From NCBI GenBank assembly GCA_030452125.1, contig JAKDMV010000001.1:1-64000 (forward strand): a stretch of 64,000 bases of DNA, given 5' to 3'. This stretch comes from Micrococcaceae bacterium. GTDB taxonomy: Bacteria; Actinomycetota; Actinomycetes; Actinomycetales; Micrococcaceae. This document shows, one piece after another, positions 8,594-15,544 of the stretch (positions are counted from its first letter, which is position 1; the number at the start of each line of letters is the position of its first letter). A program made the position numbers and the translations under genes. The notes beneath the pieces are model-generated. The model saw only the letters and a program-made list of their open reading frames with translations. It was not told the origin of the DNA and did not search any database.

Positions 8594-9943
8594 CTAACTG
8601 ACGAGGGTATGTTCGGGCTCGGAGACGGGGCAGGCGTCTTGGCGTGCGTCCAGATCCCGCGCACTGGTTTCGGGGGAAAGCAGGGTGGTGACGACGGTGA
8701 GCGCGCCGACCGCAACGAAGTAGGCGATGACCCAGATCGGGCTGCCGCCGCCGGCGGCCAGCAGCGCGGTGGCCACCAGCGGGGCCAGGCCACCGCCCAG
8801 GACTGAACCGATCTGATAGCCGATGGACACCCCGGAAAAGCGGACCCGGGTGTCGAAGAGCTCGGAGAAGAACGCCGCCTGCGGCCCATACATCGCGTCG
8901 TGGCCGATGTTCATGCCCAGCACGACGGTCAGCACGATCAGCACGAAGCTGCCGGTATCGAGCAGCGGGAAGGCGATCAGGGCAACCAGGATGCTGAATA
9001 TCCCGCCGAAGAGGTAGGTGCGCCGGCGCCCGATCCTGTCCGATACCCAGCCCCAGAACGGGACGGTGACCAGTCCGAGGGCGGAGGCGATGAGAATGGC
9101 CTGCAACCCGGTTTCGCGGCTGATTCCGCCCTGGGCCAGGTAGGTCAGGATGAAGACCGTGTAGACGTAGTAGAACGCGTTCTGGGCGATGCGCAGCCCG
9201 GTGGTCAGGGCGACTTGGCGGGGATGGGTGCGCAGCGATTCCAGCACCGGGCGGCGGGAGACCTGCTGCGTTTGAACCACCTGTTTGAAGGAGGCGCTGT
9301 CCTCGATCCTCAGCCGCACCACCAGACCGACGACGACCAGCAGGATGCTCGCCAGGAACGGCAGCCGCCATCCCCAGGCCAGATAGGCGGCATCCGGCAG
9401 GGCTGATTCCAGTCCCAACAGCACCGCCGTGGCCAACAGCATGCCCGCGCTCGGGCCGATTTGGGTGGCGCTGCTGGTCAGTCCGCGGCGTCCGGGGGCG
9501 GCGTGTTCGACGGTCATCAGGGCGGCTCCCGCCCATTCGGCACCGTAGCCGATGCCCTGGGCCACGCGCAGGATCAGCAGTAGCGCCGGGGCAATCCATC
9601 CGGCAGTGTCGTGGGTGGGCAGCAAACCGATCGCCGTGGTGGCGATACCGGTCAGCAGCAGGGAGGCAACCAGCACGGTCTTGCGTCCGATCCGATCCCC
9701 GTAGTGCCCTCCAAGAAGCCCACCAATGGGGCGGGCGATGAACCCGACGGCATAGGTGGCGAAGGCCGCCATGGTCCCGACCAACGGGTCGGCCGGTGCG
9801 AAGAACAGCGGGCCGAAGACAGTCGCCGCGGCGAGCCCGTAGAGCACGAAGTCGTAGCCCTCGATCGTGGTGCCGATGAAGCTGGCGACGGCGACGCGTG
9901 AACGCATCCTGCGGGTTGGCGGGGTGGGCGTGGTGGTGGTCAT
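8594..9943 (-). CDS. MHS-type MFS transporter
   Basis: A 449-residue, 12-helix metabolite:H+ symporter-like carrier (same superfamily branch as ProP and ShiA). Signatures include VASFIGTTIEGYDFVLYGLAAA at the first helix, GGLLGGHYGDRIGRKTVL (loop 2-3 motif) and WGWVSDRIGRRRTYLFGG in the second half. The ATG at 9943 follows AAAGGAA, a site that abuts the SAM riboswitch P1 helix. As first gene of the unit it probably imports the sulfur compound that the two following flavoenzymes oxidise. That substrate assignment is inference from position. Confidence 0.85.
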   Translation of the reverse strand: MTTTTPTPPTRRMRSRVAVASFIGTTIEGYDFVLYGLAAATVFGPLFFAPADPLVGTMAAFATYAVGFIARPIGGLLGGHYGDRIGRKTVLVASLLLTGIATTAIGLLPTHDTAGWIAPALLLILRVAQGIGYGAEWAGAALMTVEHAAPGRRGLTSSATQIGPSAGMLLATAVLLGLESALPDAAYLAWGWRLPFLASILLVVVGLVVRLRIEDSASFKQVVQTQQVSRRPVLESLRTHPRQVALTTGLRIAQNAFYYVYTVFILTYLAQGGISRETGLQAILIASALGLVTVPFWGWVSDRIGRRRTYLFGGIFSILVALIAFPLLDTGSFVLIVLTVVLGMNIGHDAMYGPQAAFFSELFDTRVRFSGVSIGYQIGSVLGGGLAPLVATALLAAGGGSPIWVIAYFVAVGALTVVTTLLSPETSARDLDARQDACPVSEPEHTLVS

Positions 9944-9955
9944 GGTGGTTCCTTT

Positions 9956-10039
9956 CCATCGGTCCCGGCGGAAGCACCTGCCCGAAACGGGTGGTTGCTG
10001 CGGAGTCAACGAGCCAGGTCTCTCGTCCGCTCTGGATGG
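9956..10039 (-). ncRNA. SAM-binding riboswitch (S-box / SAM-I/IV-like), copy A
   Basis: Read on the minus strand, a CCATC/GATGG pair closes P1. P2 pairs GCGGA with TCCGC around a GAGAGACCTGGCTCG kink-turn arm, and the conserved TGAC and AGCAACC follow. P3 is the short hairpin CCCG-TTT-CGGG, followed by the core GGTGCT. There is no long P4 arm, so the SAM-I/IV variant class fits better than classic SAM-I. The P1 3' strand runs into AAAGGAA, the ribosome site of the transporter gene, so ligand binding should block translation. It begins only 18 bases after the stop of the upstream monooxygenase gene. Confidence 0.85.
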
Positions 10040-10057
10040 TGGTTCTCGTAGGTGCTG

Positions 10058-11467
10058 CTAGCTGGTGGCCAGTTGTGCTCCCGCGAGCCGGTAGTCGGCG
10101 GCCCGGTGGCTGTCCTTGACCCGGTCCCCGGCGCCGAAGAGCTTCTGGCGCAGGGTCCCCGGCGCGTATTCGGTGGGGTAGGCACCCAGGGCCTGCAGTT
10201 CGGGGATGACGAATTCGACGACGTCCTCGAACGTGCCCGGGGTGATGGCGTAGGCGATGTTGAAGCCGTCCACGTCGGTGTCCTCGACCCATTCGACGAG
10301 CTTCGCGGCGACCTGGGCCCCGTCACCGACGGTGACCGGGCCGAAACCGCCGACGCCGATCCATTCGGCCAACTGGCGGATGGTCCACGGTTTGCCGTCA
10401 TCCCCGGAGGCCTTCTTGAACGTCTCCACCGAGGACTGGATGGCATTGGACTTCACGTCCTCACCGATCACGTCGTCAAGGTCGTACTGTGACATGTCGA
10501 TTCCGGTCCAGCCCGAGAGCAGGGCCAGCGACCCGTTGATGTCGGCGTAGGAGGCATAGTCGGCGTATTTGTTCTGCGCCTCCTCGTCTGTGGCAGCGGT
10601 GATGATCGTCTGCATCGTGTAGATCTTCACGTCGTAGCGGTCGCGGCCGGCGGCCTCGACATTGTCCCGGATCCTCCGCACGGTGTCGGTGAGGATTTCT
10701 TTGGTCGGACTATTCACGAAGACGGATTCGGCGTTCGCCCCCGCGAATTCCAGGCCGCGCGGGGAGGCACCGGCCTGGTAGATGACCGGGGTGCGCTGCA
10801 CCGAGGGTTCGGTGATGGCAATGCCCGGGACCTTGAAGTACTTGCCCTCGTGGCCGATCTCGTGGACCTTCGACGGGTCGGTGTAGACCCCCGATTCCCG
10901 GTCGCGGAGAACGGCGTCGTCCTCCCAGGAACCCTCGAGCAGCTTATAGACCACTTCGAGGTACTCATCGGCGTGGTCGTAGCGTTCGTCGTGTTCCATC
11001 TGGTCTTCCTGGCCCATGTTCCTGGCTGCCGAGGGCAGGTATCCGGTCACCACGTTCCAGCCGAGGCGGCCGTTGGTCAGGTGGTCCAGGGTCGCCAGTC
11101 GGCGGGCGAACGGGTAGGGGTGTTCGTAGGCGGTTCCGGCGGTGACCCCGAAGCCCAGGTTCTCGGTGACGGAAGCCATCGCGGAGACCAGCAGGAACGG
11201 GTCGTTGACCGGGACCTGGGCGCCGGCGGAGAGCGGGGTGGAGTTGGTGGATCCGTAGACGTCGTAGGTGCCCAAGACGTCCGCGATGAAGATCCCGTCG
11301 AACAGCCCCTTCTCCAGCGTCTTGGCCAGCTCGGTCCAGTAGCCCAGTTCCTTATAGCGCCACGCCTGGTCCTGCGGATGACGCCACAGCCCCGGCGATT
11401 GGTGGACCACGCAGTTCATGTCGAAGGCGTTCAGGCGGATCCGGCGGCGTGCTGGTGTGGTGCTCAT
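10058..11467 (-). CDS. NtaA/SnaA/DszA-family flavin monooxygenase (copy 2)
   Basis: A second LLM-class reduced-FMN-dependent monooxygenase, 469 residues, with LWRHPQDQAWRYKELGYW, FDGIFIADVLGTYDVYG, LDHLTNGRLGWNVVTGYL and YQAGASPRGLEFAG. It resembles copy 1 throughout but is clearly diverged, so it may act on another substrate. It is the second gene after riboswitch B and overlaps the preceding oxygenase gene by 4 bases. Members of this family include dimethyl sulfide, sulfone and dibenzothiophene-sulfone monooxygenases. Control by a SAM riboswitch supports organosulfur rather than aminopolycarboxylate substrates. Confidence 0.87.
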   Translation of the reverse strand: MSTTPARRRIRLNAFDMNCVVHQSPGLWRHPQDQAWRYKELGYWTELAKTLEKGLFDGIFIADVLGTYDVYGSTNSTPLSAGAQVPVNDPFLLVSAMASVTENLGFGVTAGTAYEHPYPFARRLATLDHLTNGRLGWNVVTGYLPSAARNMGQEDQMEHDERYDHADEYLEVVYKLLEGSWEDDAVLRDRESGVYTDPSKVHEIGHEGKYFKVPGIAITEPSVQRTPVIYQAGASPRGLEFAGANAESVFVNSPTKEILTDTVRRIRDNVEAAGRDRYDVKIYTMQTIITAATDEEAQNKYADYASYADINGSLALLSGWTGIDMSQYDLDDVIGEDVKSNAIQSSVETFKKASGDDGKPWTIRQLAEWIGVGGFGPVTVGDGAQVAAKLVEWVEDTDVDGFNIAYAITPGTFEDVVEFVIPELQALGAYPTEYAPGTLRQKLFGAGDRVKDSHRAADYRLAGAQLATS

Positions 11468-12729
11468 TTTTCTCCTTCAGGGGTCTTGAGGTCGCCGACG
11501 GCGCCGAGTTTGCGCGGCGTCGCGGCGTTGACCTCGTAGTCGCCGACGATGCGGGACTTGTACATGGCGGGGTTGTGGGTGGCTATGGTGCGCGCGTTGC
11601 GCCAGTGGCGGTCCAGGTTGCAGGCGGTGGAGGTCGCCGAGGCGCCGAGGCCGTCGAAGAGCTTGCTGGTCGCCTCGAGCACGAGTGGTTGGATGCTCGT
11701 CTGGGCCCGGTTGGCGGCCAGCTCGCTGACCGCGTACTGCTCCGCGGGGCTCAGCCCCGGTTGGCCGATCACCGATTCGAGTTCGGCGATGGCGGCCAAC
11801 AGGATCGCGTCCACGGCACAGGCGGTCGCCGAGATCTCTCCGATGACCTGCAGGACCTGGGGTTCATGCCGGGAGGGGACGCCGGTTCCGGTGGTGAAGG
11901 CTCGTTCACGCAGTTGGGTGTGGGCGCGGGCGTCGGCGAGGACCGCCCGGGCGATACCGGCCTGGACGGCGAGCAGCACCAACTGGAAGATGGCCGATTC
12001 CGGGTGGACGTCCAGCACCTCGGGGTCCAGGAGCGTATCCACGGGAACCCGGGTGAATCCGGTGGTCCCGGTGCCGGTGAGTTGTTGGCCGAACCCGTCC
12101 CAATCGTCGTGGATGACCACCCCCGAATGCTGGGTGGACACCACCGCGACGTGGCGTCCTTCAACCGCCGGCGCCATGGCGGTGACCGCCACCCAGTCGG
12201 CGAAGAGCGTCCCGGTGCAGTAGTACTTCTGCCCCGTGAGCAGCCAGCCGGCCTCGGACTGTTCGACGGCGGTGTTCAGGTGGCCCAGGTCGTTGCCGCC
12301 GCGCTCGGTGTAGGCGTTGCCGACGATCTGCCCGGCGACGAAGCGGGCGAACCAGCGCGCCTTGACCGCCTCGTCGTGGAGCAGCAGCACCGATTCGACG
12401 AAGCCGATATGGGCCCGCAGCAATTGGGCGATCTGCGAGTCGGCCTCCCCCAGCTCGATGAGCAAGCGGAAGGAATCAACCAGCGAGGCGCCGAAGCCGC
12501 CGACCTCCCGGGGGACCCGCAGGGCACCGAAGCGGGCCTGGTTGAGCCAGCCGACCTGTTCGAAGGGCAGGATCCGCCGGGCATCTCGGTCGGCGGCGCC
12601 ATCGGCGATGCTGGCGAACACGGGTCTGAAGACCGCCGCGAGTTCGTCGTAGTGTCCGTCGGCGGGCACGCCGGGGGTCAGTTTGATCAGGTGTCGCGGG
12701 GTCACTTCGTCGATCGGCAGGGCAGCCAC
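11464..12729 (-). CDS. Acyl-CoA-dehydrogenase-fold flavin monooxygenase, DszC/SfnB type (copy 2)
   Basis: A 421-residue paralogue of the 7320-8585 product. Shared signatures are TERGGNDLGH, LTGQKYYCTGTLFADWVAV and RHWRNARTIATHNPAMYKSR. The start is the GTG at 12729, nine bases after a GGAG that forms part of the riboswitch P1 stem; an ATG slightly upstream is in another frame. It is the first gene of a two-gene unit with the LLM monooxygenase, together a plausible sulfur-oxygenation pair. Activity as a monooxygenase rather than a dehydrogenase is inferred from family signatures. Confidence 0.85.
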   Translation of the reverse strand: MAALPIDEVTPRHLIKLTPGVPADGHYDELAAVFRPVFASIADGAADRDARRILPFEQVGWLNQARFGALRVPREVGGFGASLVDSFRLLIELGEADSQIAQLLRAHIGFVESVLLLHDEAVKARWFARFVAGQIVGNAYTERGGNDLGHLNTAVEQSEAGWLLTGQKYYCTGTLFADWVAVTAMAPAVEGRHVAVVSTQHSGVVIHDDWDGFGQQLTGTGTTGFTRVPVDTLLDPEVLDVHPESAIFQLVLLAVQAGIARAVLADARAHTQLRERAFTTGTGVPSRHEPQVLQVIGEISATACAVDAILLAAIAELESVIGQPGLSPAEQYAVSELAANRAQTSIQPLVLEATSKLFDGLGASATSTACNLDRHWRNARTIATHNPAMYKSRIVGDYEVNAATPRKLGAVGDLKTPEGEK

Positions 12730-12740
12730 AGAACATCACT

Positions 12741-12833
12741 CCATCGGTTCCGGCGTGAGCACCTTCCTCCCGACGGATCGGGAAGGGGTTGCTGCGGCGT
12801 CACGGAGCCAGATCTCTCGGCCGCTCTGGATGG
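12741..12833 (-). ncRNA. SAM-binding riboswitch (S-box / SAM-I/IV-like), copy B
   Basis: On the minus strand: P1 CCATC/GATGG, P2 GCGGC/GCCGC enclosing GAGAGATCTGGCTCCGTGAC, then AGCAACC. A P3 hairpin with CTTCC/GGAAG arms and an inner CCCGA/TCGGG follows, then GGTGCT and CGCCGGAACC before the P1 closing strand. The conserved core nucleotides match copies A and C. GGAG, the ribosome site for the GTG start at 12729, overlaps the P1 3' strand, so SAM-stabilised P1 should hide it. I see no U-tract terminator; translational control is the simplest reading. Confidence 0.87.
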
Positions 12834-13090
12834 TTGTTGTCTCCATTGGGCCACATCATGGGCCCTCAGCGCCACCGTTGGAGTCAACGGAAACCACTTT
12901 TCCGGGGTGTTTCAGCCCAGGTTCCGAGCCCCAGGCAATCCAAGCAACATCGAATATTTCCGTTATTTGCACGGGTTCTGGACACGAAAGTTCAATCCGG
13001 GCACCTCGCAGGAAACATCAATGAAATATTTCGCAACGCGTCGTGTGAAGTTGCTTCTTCTGGTGCCGGTGGCCTTTAGTGGAAAGGTAC
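12834..13090. promoter_or_regulatory. Divergent promoter region between SAM riboswitches B and C
   Basis: This 257-base stretch has no credible gene and must hold both divergent promoters. For the rightward transcript, TTGCTT at 13051-13056 and TTTAGT at 13075-13080 are 18 bases apart and lie 11 bases before aptamer C. An inverted repeat, CCGTTG (12875-12880) and CAACGG (12885-12890), may be an operator. The centre (12950-13035) is AT-richer than its surroundings and contains two near-identical AATATTTC motifs. The leftward promoter could not be placed with confidence. Confidence 0.45.
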
Positions 13091-13206
13091 CCATCCCGAG
13101 CGGCCGAGAGATCTGGCTCCGTGACGCCGCAGCAACCACGCCGAACAAGGCCCCGCCACCCCGCGGAACCCGTCACCGGCGAAGGTGCTTCCGCCAGGAA
13201 CGATGG
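13091..13206 (+). ncRNA. SAM-binding riboswitch (S-box / SAM-I/IV-like), copy C
   Basis: On the plus strand: CCATC (13091-13095) pairs with GATGG (13202-13206) as P1. GCGGC and GCCGC form P2 around GAGAGATCTGGCTCCGTGAC, identical to copy B in this arm, followed by AGCAACC. P3 is longer than in the other copies (about 13138-13182). The core GAAGGTGCTTCCGCC follows. GGAG, which serves the OsmC ATG at 13217, overlaps the end of P1. A frame that reads through this element without a stop is coincidental. Confidence 0.87.
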
Positions 13207-13216
13207 AGCTGAGTTC

Positions 13217-13822
13217 ATGAGCATTGCCCCGACCCGTACGACCGACGCACAGCAGACCCGCCTCGGGGGCTCCGTCTCCCCGAAAGCCCACGACAAACGC
13301 ATTCGTTCCCAAGGGACGTGGCAGGGATCCATGCGGACGAAGATCCGGATCCGGGCCTTCGGCTTCGAAGTGGACGAGCCCGAACCCGTTGGCGGGACCG
13401 ATACCGCCCCCACTCCCATGGAATACATGGTCGGCGCAGTCAACGCATGCCTGGGCGTGGTGGTCGAACAGATCGCCGAGGAACTGCAGATCGGTCTCGA
13501 AGCCATCGAGACCTATTGCCTGGCTACCCAGGACACGCGCGGATTCGCCGGTACCGCCGATGTCCAGCCCTTTTTTCATTCCTGCCGGATCGCCGTCCAC
13601 GTCCAGACCGGAGAACAAGATGCCAGCCGGTTGGACCAGCTGACGACGTCCGTGGAATCACGTTGTCCGGCGCTGACCCTGATCCGCGCCGCCGGCGTTG
13701 TCGTGGATCTTCGCTGGCATTTCGCGGAGTTGATCGATGTCGACGCTCCTGAAAGGGAATGCAACAACGCGGATGCCCTCTCTCGCGGTCTCGACTCGCG
13801 GTCCCGAAAGGTGGAGCAGTGA
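13217..13822 (+). CDS. OsmC family protein under SAM riboswitch
   Basis: A 201-residue OsmC/Ohr-fold protein. The two family cysteines are present: C78 in AVNACLGVVVEQ and C150 in SVESRCPALTLI, so thiol-dependent peroxide or persulfide chemistry is possible. Two further cysteines (C101, C123) are present. The first ~30 residues are an unstructured basic extension and the last ~20 a charged tail. The ATG at 13217 is nine bases after GGAG in the riboswitch. Its stop overlaps the GTG of the symporter gene, so the two are translationally coupled. OsmC proteins usually detoxify organic hydroperoxides; regulation by SAM suggests a sulfur-linked substrate here, which is inference. Confidence 0.85.
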   Translation: MSIAPTRTTDAQQTRLGGSVSPKAHDKRIRSQGTWQGSMRTKIRIRAFGFEVDEPEPVGGTDTAPTPMEYMVGAVNACLGVVVEQIAEELQIGLEAIETYCLATQDTRGFAGTADVQPFFHSCRIAVHVQTGEQDASRLDQLTTSVESRCPALTLIRAAGVVVDLRWHFAELIDVDAPERECNNADALSRGLDSRSRKVEQ

Positions 13823-15453
13823 CATCGGCGGGCGCATGGACCATCGGCTTAGCCGTGGGCTATACGGCTCTTTTGCTCTTTGGCGGCCGCTGGTCCCGCG
13901 TGCGCGCAGGGCGTCCCGGCGGACAGGGCTTCTTCGATGGCGGCCGTTCCTTCAGCCCTTGGACCGTCGCCTTCTGCATCACGGGGCTCTTCTCGGGCTC
14001 TTCATATATTTCCATCATGGAACTCAGCTATCGGACCGGGATTTCCGCTGCCTGGTACGGAGTGGCCGAAACGGTGCAAATTCTGCTGATCGCCTTGTTG
14101 CTGGTGAAACCGCTGCGGGAGAAGCTCGTCGTGACGGTCACCGGCATCATCGGTGATCGGTTCGGTCGGGCGGCTAAAGCCATCGCGGGCGTCATTACGG
14201 CGGTCACTTTCCCCATGTGGTCGGTGGCCACAACGATCGCCTTCGCCTCGGCTTTGACGGCGTTCACCGATTTGCCGCTGCAATGGACGGTCACTGCGAC
14301 CGCGCTGCTTCTGTTGGTTTTTCTCTGGTCGGGCGGCATGAGGTCCGTGGCATTCAATCAGACGTTGAACTGCCTGGTCTTCGTCGTCATGCTCGTCATC
14401 GCGGGCTTCGTAGTGTTGTCGAATCCCGGCCCCGGCGGTTGGCAGGAATTGGCAGCCACCCGTCCGGCGATGGTCGACCCCGGAAATGCCGGGCTGTCCC
14501 TCATCGTCGCCTGGTTTGGGACATTCATCGTCAATGTGCCGCTGGCGCAGGCTGCCTTCCAAATGACCATGTCCTGCCGCTCTCCGCGTGACGGCCAGAA
14601 GGGCCTGTATGCGGCAGCCCTCTTCGGGATCCCCTTCATCGTCCTCGGTGCCCTGGTGGGGACCTCCGCAGCCATTGCGGTTCCCGACCAGGAACTTGGC
14701 CTCGTGGCTGTCCCCTATTACATCAGCGAGACCCTGCCGGCGCCGCTGGTCGGCCTCTTCTTCCTTGGCGTCTGGGCCTGCGCCATGGGCTGGGCGGGGC
14801 CATGCCAGTTTTCCGGAGCCACGTCCCTGGGCCGTGATGTCGGCAGCGCATTACGCCCCAAGGCCACCGAACAAGATCTGGTTCGCTACACCCGGTACTC
14901 CTTGGTTGCCCTGACGGCCTTGATGATCCTTTACGGGATCCTTCGCACCGAGCAGGCTGCCTGGTGGAACGTCCTTGCCTGGACCTTGCGCAACGGGGCC
15001 ACGTTGGCGCCGGTTCTCGCGGTCTTCCTTTGGCCGTTGGCCAGCCGTCGGGCAGTACATGCAGCCATGCTTTCCGGGTTCCTTGCCGGCATTGCCTGGA
15101 ACCAGCTCTCGGGCTGGTCCGCCACAACGTTCTTCGCAGGAATCCATCCCGTGTGGGTTGGAATGGGCATCAACCTTGCAGTCATGGTCGTGGTCACGCT
15201 GGTGACCGTGCCCTGGGAATCCACCCCGGATCGAAAACGACGAACGGCCGGCATCCGCTACACCGCGGGTGGAACGTTGGTCGCTGCAGCACTGCTGACG
15301 TTCGGAGAATGGCTGGGACATTTCGGGCTTCTGGGGCTGGGACTCTTCACCGCCGTGACCCTCTACTCACTGGCGATCTTCAATCTCACCGTAGGAACCA
15401 CCCGCCGGCAGCACCTGCCCACCACGGAAGAAACCATCCCGGTTTCCGCCTAG
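13819..15453 (+). CDS. Sodium:solute symporter family (SSS) transporter
   Basis: A 544-residue, roughly 13-helix membrane protein of the SSS family (PutP/SglT fold). Family-like segments are FFDGGRSFSPWTVAFCITGLFSG near the N-terminus and GVWACAMGWAGPCQFSGATSLGRDV in the middle. I chose the GTG at 13819, which overlaps the OsmC stop and follows AAAGGTGGAG; the frame is open 60 bases further upstream. As the second gene of a SAM-riboswitch transcript it is a candidate importer of a sulfur-containing substrate such as a sulfonate or methionine-related compound. No substrate can be read from the sequence. Confidence 0.85.
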   Translation: MTSAGAWTIGLAVGYTALLLFGGRWSRVRAGRPGGQGFFDGGRSFSPWTVAFCITGLFSGSSYISIMELSYRTGISAAWYGVAETVQILLIALLLVKPLREKLVVTVTGIIGDRFGRAAKAIAGVITAVTFPMWSVATTIAFASALTAFTDLPLQWTVTATALLLLVFLWSGGMRSVAFNQTLNCLVFVVMLVIAGFVVLSNPGPGGWQELAATRPAMVDPGNAGLSLIVAWFGTFIVNVPLAQAAFQMTMSCRSPRDGQKGLYAAALFGIPFIVLGALVGTSAAIAVPDQELGLVAVPYYISETLPAPLVGLFFLGVWACAMGWAGPCQFSGATSLGRDVGSALRPKATEQDLVRYTRYSLVALTALMILYGILRTEQAAWWNVLAWTLRNGATLAPVLAVFLWPLASRRAVHAAMLSGFLAGIAWNQLSGWSATTFFAGIHPVWVGMGINLAVMVVVTLVTVPWESTPDRKRRTAGIRYTAGGTLVAAALLTFGEWLGHFGLLGLGLFTAVTLYSLAIFNLTVGTTRRQHLPTTEETIPVSA

Positions 15454-15544
15454 GACCCCACCGGTCATCTCCCGGGGGCCGCTACCCACCGCGGGGAAGC
15501 CTTACATGGCCCCGCGTCATACTGCCCACCCGATTGGAGCACCC

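Noticed and set aside
7320-10292. A 990-codon open frame on the minus strand
   Set aside because: Only its 3' part (from 8585) is the DszC/SfnB-type protein; the rest is an out-of-frame Arg/Pro-rich shadow of the transporter gene and riboswitch A.
11449-13212. A 587-codon plus-strand frame across the oxygenase gene and both riboswitches
   Set aside because: Antisense shadow in GC-rich DNA; Gly/Arg-rich translation with no family motifs, while the minus strand encodes a clear flavoprotein.
13079-13216. Coding extension upstream of OsmC
   Set aside because: The stretch is the SAM aptamer, with conserved pairing and the ribosome site; the extra residues match nothing in the OsmC family.
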